Notes: generated from the sequence alone by a model not told the origin. A stretch of 64,000 nucleotides of DNA from Geminocystis sp. M7585_C2015_104 (GCA_015295805.1 DVEF01000060.1:1-64000); one strand, 5' to 3'; shown: positions 18,167 to 27,957, counted from the first letter of the stretch. A program made the numbers and translations.

Positions 18167-19458
18167 AGCAAAGTGCGTTTCCACAGAAAGAAATTCTGAC
18201 AGGTATCCATTATAATTTTCCGGCGTTTTTTTGCGTGTTGCAACCACTCTTCTTTCAAGGTTTCTACTATCTTATAGCTGCGGATGTCGGCAAAAGTAGC
18301 GGAGAATAGACTTGAAATTTTCTCTCTCCTTAGCTTTATTGCGTTTACTATATTTAGAATTTCCTCCAACCCATCTCCCAAGGAGTGAAAACCCAATATA
18401 TCGCCGTCATTGCTGATAACAAATTTCACAAATAAATCTAACTCGTCAAGGTGAAACTTTAAGATTCTTAGGTTATTTCCAAACAAAACCATTGCTTCGT
18501 ATTCTGAGTAGCCGATTCTTGTAATTTTGGGGGAAGTATTTAGACAATAGCCAAGGTTGTTATAGTCAATCCTTTGCCAAGGGAGAAAAAGACTATTGTT
18601 AACCGCAACTCTAGCCTCATGGTAGGATAAGTTGTCTAAATCATAGCCACCTAATATCTCGCCACATGCAAATACTTTCGGGTTGTGGGTTTGTAGTCTT
18701 TCATTCACCAAGATGCGATTATCATCCCAGCATATACCAAGGTTTTCATACAATTCAGTTGCCTGGTTGTTTTTCTGTTTTAACCTTGTTATGATCAATT
18801 TATCTCCATTTACCTCTAGTTGTTCTCCTATTTCTGATTCCAGCCTTATATCAACACCTTGGGATTCTAGGTGTAACTGGTACTGCCAAGATATGTCTTC
18901 GTCTTCACTTGGAAGCAGGCATTTGTTTTGGGTAATCAAAGTTACTTTATTGCCAAAATTAGAGAGATTTTGTGCCAGGATAATAGCCTCAATATCGTCA
19001 CCAAATATTACAAATTTAGCGGCAGCTTTTGCCAGTTTATTGATTTCTCCAATAGAATGATTAATAAGAAGATTGTATTGGGGATATAGCCACTCGCAAC
19101 AGGGGTAAGCTGCTAGGATAATGCCAGAGGATTTAATCAGGAGGCCCTCAAGAGATAGTAGGATTTTTTTGCCGTTTATTACCCTAAAGCTACCTCTGTA
19201 TATATCAACTCCAACTGAATGCAGATTATTCAATTTTTCCAGAAATATGAGCTGTTTAAATTCGCAAAAATGCTCCCAAGTAGTATGATGATAGTTCTGC
19301 CAATACTCATTTAACATCCTAATAGTGACTAGAGGATTATTATAGGATTTATTGTCTAAAAAAAGTGCCACCTTGGCGTCGAACTGTAAGGCATACTCCA
19401 CCGCGAAAATTGCTGCCTTGGTGTCGCCAATGACAATCAAATCATAGTCTATTTTCAT
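18163..19458 (-). CDS. Degenerate FAD/NAD(P)-disulfide-oxidoreductase-like protein
   Basis: 431 residues with the outline of the mercuric reductase/dihydrolipoamide dehydrogenase family: MKIDYDLIVIG at the N-terminus, a second Rossmann segment (FVIFGDDIEAIILAQNL), a VFACGEILGGYDL block matching the FAD-binding GD motif position, and a C-terminal dimerisation-like domain. Key features are altered: the first glycine motif reads IGDTKAA, not GxGxxG, and the CxxxxC redox pair near residue 45 is absent. It overlaps tmk by four bases. It may be non-enzymatic or use an altered cofactor. Confidence 0.65.
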   Translation of the reverse strand: MKIDYDLIVIGDTKAAIFAVEYALQFDAKVALFLDNKSYNNPLVTIRMLNEYWQNYHHTTWEHFCEFKQLIFLEKLNNLHSVGVDIYRGSFRVINGKKILLSLEGLLIKSSGIILAAYPCCEWLYPQYNLLINHSIGEINKLAKAAAKFVIFGDDIEAIILAQNLSNFGNKVTLITQNKCLLPSEDEDISWQYQLHLESQGVDIRLESEIGEQLEVNGDKLIITRLKQKNNQATELYENLGICWDDNRILVNERLQTHNPKVFACGEILGGYDLDNLSYHEARVAVNNSLFLPWQRIDYNNLGYCLNTSPKITRIGYSEYEAMVLFGNNLRILKFHLDELDLFVKFVISNDGDILGFHSLGDGLEEILNIVNAIKLRREKISSLFSATFADIRSYKIVETLKEEWLQHAKKRRKIIMDTCQNFFLWKRTLL

Positions 19459-19594
19459 CCTCTTTGTTTGACCAGTATTTTCCTAATTGCCAGCCATCTA
19501 GAAGTGGACAATAGGAACAATTGCTCAAAATTCCCCTTTAGGTTTAAAATACTCTAAGACTTAGTAAAGATTAGTAAAGAAATTTTAAGGAATC

Positions 19595-20302
19595 TTGAGA
19601 AATCAGAGTTTGTTGCCCCAAATAACCACAATAACACTTAGGCTGCCACTTTTGTGGTGGTGGCAAAGACATCTTAAGTGGAGAATATTACTGACGGGGG
19701 GATTATTGGTGTCTATCCCTGTATTTTTCCAGGCACCTTTAGTTAGAATACTACCCTGGGTGAGTCTATTACTAACCCCGCTTTGGGGGATTGTCAGTTT
19801 TAGGTGGCGTAAGAGTCATCCCCTGTGGAGTGATTTACTATGGGGTTTTAGTCTGACCTGGTTTTGTGGTTCAATTTACTGGGGATGGTTTCGTTACTAT
19901 CCCGCCATTCATCTTCCTCTGGAAGGCATCGCCCTACCTATTGCCATTTGGGGGATTCTTCGCCGCTGGAATCTCACTGGTAATTATTTCTATCTTGGCT
20001 CATTGTTGGGCACTACTGCCACTGATTTATACTTCTACATCACTGGTTTAATCCCTTATTGGCGTGTGCTGATGGTGAACGATTCCAACCCAGCGGCCCC
20101 CATTCTACACCATTGTCTGGCTCGAGTGCAAACCCCATGGGGTATTAGTTGGGCAATAGTTTTAGCCAATCTCCTTTTGGCTGTCAGTGTATGGGGGTTG
20201 GCAAAACGAGAAACCCACTACTTTGTATTTTCCGGTGCCACTATTGGCACTATTTTCACCGATGCTCTTTTTCTCCTAGGTATTTATTTCAAATTGACAT
20301 AA
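19595..20302 (+). CDS. DUF3120 integral membrane protein
   Basis: 235 residues, about six hydrophobic helices, matching the cyanobacterial/plastid DUF3120 family (LLTGGLLVSIPVFFQAPLVR; LGSLLGTTATDLYFY). The TTG start at 19595 has AAGGAA four to five bases upstream. Function unknown; likely an inner- or thylakoid-membrane protein. It stands between divergent minus-strand genes and the small zinc-ribbon gene. Confidence 0.75.
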   Translation: MRNQSLLPQITTITLRLPLLWWWQRHLKWRILLTGGLLVSIPVFFQAPLVRILPWVSLLLTPLWGIVSFRWRKSHPLWSDLLWGFSLTWFCGSIYWGWFRYYPAIHLPLEGIALPIAIWGILRRWNLTGNYFYLGSLLGTTATDLYFYITGLIPYWRVLMVNDSNPAAPILHHCLARVQTPWGISWAIVLANLLLAVSVWGLAKRETHYFVFSGATIGTIFTDALFLLGIYFKLT

Positions 20303-20304
20303 CA

Positions 20305-20330
20305 ATTTTGCTCATCTTGGGCGGCAAAAT
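20305..20330 (+). terminator. Inverted repeat after DUF3120
   Basis: ATTTTGC and GCAAAAT form a 7-bp stem with a 12-base loop just after the stop codon, followed by a T-rich stretch. A weak terminator is possible. Confidence 0.3.
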
Positions 20331-20362
20331 GGTGTGGTTTTATTCTGGTTTTTAAGGCTTTT

Positions 20363-20384
20363 ATAATCTTCTCGAAAAGATTAT
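20363..20384. other. Perfect 8-bp AT-rich hairpin
   Basis: ATAATCTT and AAGATTAT flank CTCGAA. It lies between DUF3120 and the zinc-ribbon gene. There is no clean U-run on either strand, so it may be a regulatory palindrome or an operator rather than a terminator. Confidence 0.35.
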
Positions 20385-20480
20385 TAAAAAACACTGTTAA
20401 AAGCAGTGAAGTGGGTCATAATTTCTCATGGCAATATAATTTCCACCTACCATGATATAGAAAGGGAAATTGAAGGAAAA

Positions 20481-20675
20481 ATGTGTATGGCAATACAATT
20501 TTGTCTTAGGTGCAAGAATACTGGCATTATACTAGAAAAAAGGCCATCAGAATATCCTGGTTCCTATGACTATTATCCTGTACCCTGCCCCTATTGTGAG
20601 AAGGGGAAAACAATAGCAAGGGAAAGGGAAAAAAAAAGTAGACGTGAAAAAAAACCCCCCTTATCCCACCTATAG
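20481..20675 (+). CDS. Small two-CxxC zinc-ribbon protein
   Basis: 64 residues from ATG 20481, which is preceded by AAGGA; a longer GTG start at 20406 is possible. Two CxxC knuckles (CLRCKNTG and CPYCEKGK), about 30 residues apart, resemble half of a DnaJ-type zinc centre and predict one bound zinc. A lysine/arginine-rich tail follows and may contact nucleic acid. Short and unnamed, but the pattern is coherent. Confidence 0.55.
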   Translation: MCMAIQFCLRCKNTGIILEKRPSEYPGSYDYYPVPCPYCEKGKTIAREREKKSRREKKPPLSHL

Positions 20676-20766
20676 ACTCCCAGTTGTCTTCTTACCTAAT
20701 AAGATAGCCAATCATACGGGGACAAAATAACAGCTATATGTTAGCAGGAATCCACCAACAGAGCTC

Positions 20767-23640
20767 CTACTGGGGTATATCTCCAAACGGGCGAATGATG
20801 GTGGATTCGTCTGTCACGCCGCCGCCAAAGATTATGTCTAAAGCCTTCTGAAGGCTGCTTGCCATTACTATCTGGTTGTCATAAGCGACAATTACTCTCG
20901 CCAGGGTTGGTACACTATTTCTGTCAGCTTCCAGATATACGGGCTCCACATACAAGAGGGACTGTTCGATGGGTATAATAAGAAGATGACCTTGTATAGC
21001 TTTTGCCCCTTGACGATTCCAAAGGGATATTTGTCCAGAAATGACTGGATCTTGATTAATTAAAGCCTCTATCTGATTAGGGCCATAGACCAGTCTTTCT
21101 TTAGGGAACTGGTACAATAGTAGTTTACCATAATAGTCGCCATCGGAACGAGCCGCTAACCAAGCAATAAGATTGGCACGGGAAATGGGAGTATAGGGGT
21201 GTAGGAGGATAAATTCCTCTTCTTTACCTATAGGTAGTTTCATGATAAGATAGTATGGTTCTATGGCTAATGGCTCATTGCCGTAACTTTCTTCTGGTAT
21301 TTGCCACTGGTCCTCTCTGTTGTAAAATACCTGAGGGTCAGTCACATGATAGGTGAGTAGTCTTTCTGATTGAGTGTTGAAATAGTCAGTGGGATAACGA
21401 AGATGCCGTCTAAGACTGTCAGGCATTGAGGCAAGAGGTTTGAACAATTGGGGGAAGATTTTCTGCCATACTCTGATAATAGGATCTTCCTCATCGCTGA
21501 TATAAAAATTAGTTTCCCCATTCTCGGCGTTGATGACCACCTTCACAGAGTTGCGAATATAATTGAATTTGTTGTCACCGCCGTCGGAATAGGGGTAATA
21601 GGCAGAAATGGTATAACCGTCTATTATCCAGTAGAGGTTATTGCTGTCACCGGGATTTTTTTGGGCTACTACCAAGTAGGGATCCCTATCATAGTATAAA
21701 AAGGGGGCGATAGCCTTGAGCCTTTCTGTAAGACTGCGACGGAATAGGATGCGGGTTTGAGGAGTGAGGTTAGGGGTGAGAAGTAAACGCCAATCCCTTA
21801 GATAGAGGGAAAACACTAAACGACGCCAAAAATTACCTATCTCAATACCTCCCTTGCCGTCATAGGTGTAATAGGCATTGCCTTCTCCACTAGGGAAATC
21901 AAATTCCTTGACTTTTGTTTTCACCAACACGTAGTCATTAGTCGCCTCCCCGTAGTAAATACGAGGGTTGAAGGGAGGGAGACTTCGACGGATATTTTCA
22001 CTGGTAAAATGTAAAGCACCTGGGTCCTCTACCGTGCCAATGTCTTTGATAAAATAATAGGGCAACCCTCCCTCTGCCACTCGGTTTACCGGTGACATGG
22101 TTAAACCATAACCATGGGTGTAAACTAGGTGTTGGTTTACCCAGGTTTGCGCCTGTGATGGTAATAGTTTTGTGTCCAACTCCCTTGCGGCTACGATTAC
22201 TTGTGTATTTTCTGGTACTTGGTTATCATTTTTGATGGTGTAGCGGTCGATGTCAGCACCAGCGAATACATAATAGGGGCGAATTTGTTGTAATTGGCGG
22301 TTAGCCTGTAGAATAGGACGAGTATCCCACAGGCGGATGTTATCAATGGTTAGGTGGTTTTTCTTGATGTCTTCTAGTGTTAGTTTTCCCTGGGGCTCAA
22401 AAATTCGCACTTCTATTTTGTCTAAATTAAATGCGGCCCTTGTTGCCTTAATATTATTAGTGATGTAGGGTTTCTCCAGTGACAATTCGTCTGGTTGTAC
22501 GATGGTTTTCTGCACCAAAAATGCTAAAAATAGTCCCAGGGAGTATAACACTGCATAAACCAGAAAGGGAAGTGGGGAAAAAGAGATAACTCCCTTACCT
22601 TTTTTCTTTTTTCTCAGGGAATAATAGGTGGTGTTTTCTCCTTTATCTATTGCCTTATATGATAGCCATATCCCCACAATAAAAGTGTAGATGCTGGCAA
22701 GAGTCTCCCTTGGTAAATTTACATGAATGTCAGTATATCCCGCACCATACACCACCCCTTCCGACGAGAATAAAAGTAAGTAGCGGTTGAGCCAATGTCC
22801 TCCCGACAATATAAACATTAAAAGGGACACTAAGCCATAAATATGACGGAGTTGGCTGCGGGAAAAACCCCTAAATCTTCCCTCAGAAATACTGTCGTTT
22901 GATAAGAGATATAACAGCACTACCTTTGATATTGTCAGTATGTTTAGAACCAAAACCCAAATATAAATTATCTGTAATACAGGCACTTTAAACAGGTAAA
23001 AGCTGATGTCTAGGCCGAATATGGGATCCTTTTCCCCATAAGCTATACTATTAAAGAATTGCAGGAACCTCTCCCAATAGCGGGAGACTATTATAGCTAT
23101 TAAAACGCTTATAAATATGCTTACCAATTCAAGGGCAATTTCCGTTTTTAGTATAATGAAAATACCGACTAAAAACAGGGAAAGTATCGAAGTAATTTGA
23201 GTGGGAAAGTTATCAAGTATATCCTCAATAATCTTCAACTGGAAGGGGATAGATGAAGTGCTAAAATTGGGCAGAAAAAGATTATTCCTATAAATGGTCA
23301 GTAAGAATTCAGTAAAGAAGTAAATAACCAAGATAATGATAACAGAAAAGAAAAGTCCAAGGGGAAGAAGAAGATATAGTTTTATTTCAGGGGATTGAGG
23401 CAACTCTTTGGGGTATTCTTCCCTGAGACGAAGGGCTAATTTGAGATTCGACCACAAGAAGGCAAAAGAGATAAGAAAGGCAGTTATCTCTAGTATTCTC
23501 CGGCTAATAAGTATCTTCAAAAAGGTGTTTAAATAACCTACTTCTTGATACCAAAGGATATTGACAACTAGGAAAATGAAAAGCCAGAGAGTGAGGGGAA
23601 GTATTGCCAGGAAAAAAATTAGTCTTTTTTTAATAAACAT
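20767..23640 (-). CDS. UPF0182 family large membrane protein
   Basis: 957 residues. The first about 400 residues hold seven or so transmembrane helices; the rest is a large, probably extracytoplasmic domain with the conserved blocks NIRLWDTRPILQANRQLQQ, YVFAGADIDRY and the C-terminal GGGVTDES. This is the UPF0182 (PF03699) family, found in cyanobacteria, actinobacteria and others; function unknown. Length and domain order are normal. It is divergent from the phosphoribosyltransferase gene with an 84-base gap. Confidence 0.9.
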   Translation of the reverse strand: MFIKKRLIFFLAILPLTLWLFIFLVVNILWYQEVGYLNTFLKILISRRILEITAFLISFAFLWSNLKLALRLREEYPKELPQSPEIKLYLLLPLGLFFSVIIILVIYFFTEFLLTIYRNNLFLPNFSTSSIPFQLKIIEDILDNFPTQITSILSLFLVGIFIILKTEIALELVSIFISVLIAIIVSRYWERFLQFFNSIAYGEKDPIFGLDISFYLFKVPVLQIIYIWVLVLNILTISKVVLLYLLSNDSISEGRFRGFSRSQLRHIYGLVSLLMFILSGGHWLNRYLLLFSSEGVVYGAGYTDIHVNLPRETLASIYTFIVGIWLSYKAIDKGENTTYYSLRKKKKGKGVISFSPLPFLVYAVLYSLGLFLAFLVQKTIVQPDELSLEKPYITNNIKATRAAFNLDKIEVRIFEPQGKLTLEDIKKNHLTIDNIRLWDTRPILQANRQLQQIRPYYVFAGADIDRYTIKNDNQVPENTQVIVAARELDTKLLPSQAQTWVNQHLVYTHGYGLTMSPVNRVAEGGLPYYFIKDIGTVEDPGALHFTSENIRRSLPPFNPRIYYGEATNDYVLVKTKVKEFDFPSGEGNAYYTYDGKGGIEIGNFWRRLVFSLYLRDWRLLLTPNLTPQTRILFRRSLTERLKAIAPFLYYDRDPYLVVAQKNPGDSNNLYWIIDGYTISAYYPYSDGGDNKFNYIRNSVKVVINAENGETNFYISDEEDPIIRVWQKIFPQLFKPLASMPDSLRRHLRYPTDYFNTQSERLLTYHVTDPQVFYNREDQWQIPEESYGNEPLAIEPYYLIMKLPIGKEEEFILLHPYTPISRANLIAWLAARSDGDYYGKLLLYQFPKERLVYGPNQIEALINQDPVISGQISLWNRQGAKAIQGHLLIIPIEQSLLYVEPVYLEADRNSVPTLARVIVAYDNQIVMASSLQKALDIIFGGGVTDESTIIRPFGDIPQ

Positions 23641-23724
23641 GGCGGGGATTACTGATAAAATTATCGAAAGAGGGTAGGCAACTTAGCTGGTTATTTCAAG
23701 AAATACTATGAGCCCTTTCCGAAT

Positions 23725-24186
23725 ATGAGACACAATAATAAAGAGTTAATTTGTGGTTGGGATGAGTACTGGCAATATTGTAATATTGTTACCGGACAAA
23801 TCCTATCTAGTAACAAACAATACTCCCAGATAATATGTATCCTTAGAGGGGGGTTTTATCTAGGAGACTATATCTCCCGTCGCTTGAAAATACCTATCTC
23901 GGCCATGGTGGTACAAAGTTATAATCAAAACAACCAACAGGAGAATATTCAAGTAGGCAGTCTATCCTATATTACTCCCCCTAAGGGCAAAATACTCCTA
24001 GTAGACGACCTGTTGGATACTGGAGTTACAATGAAAGTTATTAAGGGAAAGCTGGAAGAGGAATGGGATGTAGAAGTAGACACAGCTGTTATCTGGCAAA
24101 AATATCATAGCCAGTTTAAGGCAACTTATTTCTATTCTCTAGCACCAAGTGACCGTTGGATAGTACAACCATTTGAAAGACAGTAA
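23725..24186 (+). CDS. Phosphoribosyltransferase-domain protein
   Basis: 153 residues with a type I PRTase fold. The PRPP-binding motif KILLVDDLLDTGVTM is intact, preceded by the ILRGGFYLGDYISRRL loop. It most resembles the xanthine/hypoxanthine-like PRTases also annotated as hypoxanthine phosphoribosyltransferase-like; the hood that sets base specificity is too short to judge. It is 20 bases upstream of nurA, likely cotranscribed. Confidence 0.8.
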   Translation: MRHNNKELICGWDEYWQYCNIVTGQILSSNKQYSQIICILRGGFYLGDYISRRLKIPISAMVVQSYNQNNQQENIQVGSLSYITPPKGKILLVDDLLDTGVTMKVIKGKLEEEWDVEVDTAVIWQKYHSQFKATYFYSLAPSDRWIVQPFERQ

Positions 24187-24206
24187 CCATTAATTGTAAC
24201 AAGAAA

Positions 24207-25394
24207 ATGTTGAACCTGGGAAAAATAGCGAAAGAAATACCCGCAATTCGGGAAGAAATCCAAAAGGAAATATGGAGGAGTCATCAGAGACTGGGAGAAG
24301 CCTTTTTCCTCCTACAAGAGGCGGCAAAAAAACAAGATACCTTCATAGCTTATCAGCAACAATGGCAAAATGGCCTCATATTCACAGCAGCCACACCAGT
24401 AGAAGCTATCGACACCAAAGTGGAAATAATCCCAGCATCAATGCCCCATAGTGTATTTTCCACCGATGGGTCACAAATTGCACCCTCGCACCATGAGGTT
24501 GCCTATTGCTACCTGATTAATATTGGTCGTGTTATGCTACACTACCACCAAAACCTTCACCCTCTCTTAGACAGCATCCCCCAGGTGTATTATAAATCAG
24601 AAGAACTACAGGAGTCGCGGCAATGGGGAATTCGCACAGAAGAATGGCTGGTATACAAGAGAAACATTGCAGAAGCGCAGATTTTAAGTGAGATGGCCTG
24701 CAAGTGGGTAAAAAGACACGCCGAAACCCCAAAACTGGCAATAATGGACGGGTCGTTGATATACTGGTACTTAGAAAATTTACCTTCCCTTGCCCGGGAG
24801 GAAGTGTTGAATCCCATTTTAGCCGCATGGCGACAACTGGAAGAAAACAATATCCCCCTAGTAGGTTATGTGAGTGCTTCCCGAAGCAGCGAAGCCATCA
24901 ACTTTCTCCGTTTTCCAGCTTGCCCCTATGCTCAACCTGATTGTCTATCATACTGTGCCGAGGAAGAAGAGGAAACCCCCTGTCAAAAGATTGAACCATT
25001 ACGGGATGTAACCTTCTGGAAACACATCCTCCCGCCGCGCCATAGGAGTGCCATATTTCGCAGCAACTCTCGTATTCTTGACTATTATGGCCCTTCGCAA
25101 CAGATTTACTTTTGTTATCTTAACGTAGGCTCGGAGATTGCCAGGATTGAATTTCCTGCGTGGGTAGCCGGAAACTTCCCCCTACTTCAACAAGCTTTAA
25201 GTATCACCCTCACCCAGGTAGACAAAGGTTTTGGCTATCCCGTCATTCTCGCTGAGGCCCACAACATGGCCGTAGTCAAAGGTAGCGACAGAACCCGTTT
25301 TTTTGCCCTTTTGCAGGAGGAGATGATTAAAGCCGGACTAACCAATGTCGCGCCATCCTACAAAGAGATGCGCAAACGTACCACTATAGTTTAG
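24207..25394 (+). CDS. nurA: NurA-domain nuclease
   Basis: 395 residues. NurA is a 5'-3' nuclease that works with the HerA helicase in DNA end resection in archaea and some bacteria. The metal-binding aspartates appear in STDGSQIAP (Asp87) and LAIMDGSLI (mid-protein), with HSVFSTDG matching the family. A cysteine-rich insert around residues 237-258 has four Cys within about 22 residues and could hold a metal. No herA gene is seen in the window. It lies directly downstream of the PRTase gene; a foldable element begins just after the stop. Confidence 0.85.
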   Translation: MLNLGKIAKEIPAIREEIQKEIWRSHQRLGEAFFLLQEAAKKQDTFIAYQQQWQNGLIFTAATPVEAIDTKVEIIPASMPHSVFSTDGSQIAPSHHEVAYCYLINIGRVMLHYHQNLHPLLDSIPQVYYKSEELQESRQWGIRTEEWLVYKRNIAEAQILSEMACKWVKRHAETPKLAIMDGSLIYWYLENLPSLAREEVLNPILAAWRQLEENNIPLVGYVSASRSSEAINFLRFPACPYAQPDCLSYCAEEEEETPCQKIEPLRDVTFWKHILPPRHRSAIFRSNSRILDYYGPSQQIYFCYLNVGSEIARIEFPAWVAGNFPLLQQALSITLTQVDKGFGYPVILAEAHNMAVVKGSDRTRFFALLQEEMIKAGLTNVAPSYKEMRKRTTIV

Positions 25395-25402
25395 GGAGTA
25401 GG

Positions 25403-25500
25403 GTATGGGGTGGAGGGGGTTACGATTACAGGCCGGTACGGATTTACTTTGTACCTGCCCCGGGTTCTATGTTTAAAAAACAGGGGCCCACACTCCATAC
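25403..25500 (+). repeat. Foldable element with nested inverted repeats, three-way-junction-like
   Basis: A 10-bp outer stem pairs 25403-25412 (GTATGGGGTG) with 25491-25500 (CACTCCATAC), with one G-U pair. Inside it sit two shorter stems: GGTAC/GTACC (25435-25439 with 25451-25455) and GCCCC/GGGGC (25457-25461 with 25483-25487). The layout could be a structured 3' UTR of nurA or a miniature palindromic repeat. Whether other copies exist in the genome is unknown. Confidence 0.4.
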
Positions 25501-25789
25501 TATACCATAGATAGGATTTTTGTCAATGATTCGGGTGGGGGTATTCAAATTACAGTTGTTTGAAGTAGCTAGGATGAGGAGTTTTTAGTATCTTGTATCG
25601 GAGCCAGAATTTTTCTAGACGAGTTGTCGGAAAAAGAATCAAAGCATGAATATACCCTAGTTGAAATTGGCTAGAGCGAGTGTCATGGTTTCAATTTGTT
25701 AGACTATGCTTAGGGCGATTTATACCTATTTGCTGACAGCACAAGTGCCGATTTAAAGGGGATTATTCGCTGTTTTTACTAGGAAGAGG

Positions 25790-26790
25790 GTAGTGATTTA
25801 TTGTGGCAATGTGTGGGTGATTATAGTCTTTCTCCTAATCATTGAGCGTATGTGGATTATGTGGAAATATACCCAGAATATAGGAGGCACGATTATGATT
25901 TACATTCCCTAGCCTTGCTATTGGATTATACCGCCAGACGACAACTAGTTGCCTTTCATCCTGTGCCGAAGAATATAAAGGGGGAAAATACCACTATGAG
26001 AGAAGATTTTTACTTACCCGATATTGGGCAAAATTGGGCCCAGATGTCTATTACAGATAACACAGCCGGAGTTGATTATAAGAAGACTATCTACTCATCT
26101 GTATATGGCAAACCAATTGAGGAAAAAAGGAGAAGCCCAACGGCTGGCAACGGCACAATTATGTTGTCAAAGGGGATAAGGATACCGTCAAAAGAAACCA
26201 GAAAAACCAGGATATATACAAATATTTTTGGGAATATATAGACATTTTGGCTGAGAATATTACCATCTTGATAGACGGTTTTCCAGGATAATTTTTAAGT
26301 TGATAAAAGCATACCCTCAGCATGAGATCATGGCAAGCATACAGGGTTTGTCTAGAAGGATTGACGAGAATCCTTTGGGGTAAATATGTGACTATATTGG
26401 GGTAATTACCAAGTATTTTGATAGTGAAATAGCAGGGAGTGGCTTGGCTATAAAGACAACCAAGTATTTAACCAGAAGGCCGTTGAGGAAAGGTTTTACA
26501 TTTTGTTTGTTATGCGCCGAGGGAGGAATTCGCCCTCAGTAAAGACACCAAAAAAAGAGTAAAATAAAGACTATCACAATGAACTGTTTGATTTAAAGCC
26601 AAAAACCATACTAGAAAATTGCCCCCGCCATCAGTATTTCAAACTGGCAAGGGCTCAAGGGGAATTTTACATGGATTGTATAACAAGTGAGGCCTGAAAA
26701 CAACTGACCAAAAGACATTCTCGGTTTAGACAGAAGGAAGAAGATGAGTGGTGCCCATTATGGAATTACGAACTTTTGGAAGAATAAAAA
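25790..26790 (+). pseudogene. Decayed coding stretch, original family uncertain
   Basis: Translated pieces look protein-like but are broken by stops and frame changes. One piece (about 25796-26240, with an in-frame TGA at 25843) contains YVEIYPEYRRHDYDLHSL, faintly like a GNAT acetyl-CoA-binding helix with its glycine lost. A later piece (about 26570-26790) reads ELFDLKPKTILENC, then a TGA, and ends DEWCPLWNYELLEE before a TAA. It may be one gene or two. The family is not firmly identified. Confidence 0.4.
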
Positions 26791-27295
26791 TCCCCTCATA
26801 GTGGCAGCTAACTGTACAATTGCCTACGAGAGGGGAGGGTGGGGAAACCTATGATTTATCCCGTCAGACTAAAAGGGTTAAAAAGGAGTGGGTGGGGGGA
26901 GGAAGGGTGGTGTCAACAATTCCAGAAAGAAATTGAGTGAAAACCGAGTCGGAACTGGACTAAACAGAGACGAATGGGTATGATAATATAAGAAAAAGGA
27001 ATGGAAAGTAGTGACACTGTCTGACATTGTCACCTAACCAACAGGTAAATGGCCAAGACAAAAACAGTGGTTGTGGAAAAATGAAATTCCCTGTTATCTA
27101 CTGCCACAGTAACAGTCAATGAGCATAATAGCTTCAATACACCAACTAAAAAACTCGGACATCAACAATGATAGAGTTAGTTGCACCGCAAGGGGGGCTA
27201 GCTCATTTATTGTGAATATTAAGAGTTCATTTGTGGTATTGTATCATTTTTGCGGATAACAGTAAGTAGACTTATAACAAATGGAGGAGAAGTAA

Positions 27296-27925
27296 ATGTC
27301 TGTACGTCTTTATCTTAAACTACCAAAGGCGGAACTGGATAAAGAAATTCTACTTAAGATGTTCAGTGATTTTCAAACCCCCTTTACCGCCAAACTCATC
27401 AAGGAGAGAAGGAAGAAAGAATGCCGGGGATTCGGTTTCGTGACTGTGCCTACAGAGGAAGCTGCGGAGGAATTCATAAGTAGATACAACCAAAAACCTC
27501 TCATTTACAATGGGGAGGTGTATAAAGATGAGAATGGGAATGATTTTCTTTTAGTCATCGAAAGGGCATTACCCCGGAAGAAGAAAACAAAACCCCAGCA
27601 AGCCTCTGAATCTCAAGGGGAAACTCAGGGCGAGTCTTCCCCTGCTTCCAATAATACAGAGCAAACTAGTACTACAGAAACCCCCACGGGGGCTGAAGTA
27701 CAGAAAAATACAGAAAGAACGACGGCGGTAGAGGAAGGGGAGAAAGAAAAGAAAGCAGTAGACAAGCCTCAGCGTCGCAAGAAGAAAAAATCCCGCAGGA
27801 AATCGCCCGCCAAAATCAAGGCGCAAAAACCCACCTCCGTCTCCGAGTCAGTTCAGCCCGACCCACGTTGGGCCAACGAGTTAGCTAAACTAAAAGAGAT
27901 GTTGGCTGCTCAGACTTCCAACTAG
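27296..27925 (+). CDS. RRM-domain RNA-binding protein with basic low-complexity tail
   Basis: 209 residues. One RNA-recognition motif spans about residues 2-88, with RNP2-like VRLYLKLP and a clear RNP1, CRGFGFVTV. Residues about 95-180 are glutamine-, serine-, threonine- and lysine-rich with a cluster of Arg/Lys (RRKKKKSRRKS). The C-terminal end, DPRWANELAKLKEMLAAQ, looks like a conserved helix. It is longer than the usual glycine-rich cyanobacterial Rbp proteins (about 100 residues). A GGAGGAG site precedes the ATG. Likely binds RNA in post-transcriptional control. Confidence 0.85.
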   Translation: MSVRLYLKLPKAELDKEILLKMFSDFQTPFTAKLIKERRKKECRGFGFVTVPTEEAAEEFISRYNQKPLIYNGEVYKDENGNDFLLVIERALPRKKKTKPQQASESQGETQGESSPASNNTEQTSTTETPTGAEVQKNTERTTAVEEGEKEKKAVDKPQRRKKKKSRRKSPAKIKAQKPTSVSESVQPDPRWANELAKLKEMLAAQTSN

Positions 27926-27957
27926 CCCAGTCTACGGCCACCACTATTATACCATCC

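Larger units (their letters stand above)
25395..27295. other. 1.9-kb stretch with no intact gene
   Basis: Contains a foldable inverted-repeat element at 25403-25500 and a decayed coding stretch at about 25790-26790, both listed separately. From about 26800 to 27280 the sequence is purine-rich on the plus strand with no long frame. The last 60 bases carry the promoter and GGAGGAG site of the RRM gene. Confidence 0.6.
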
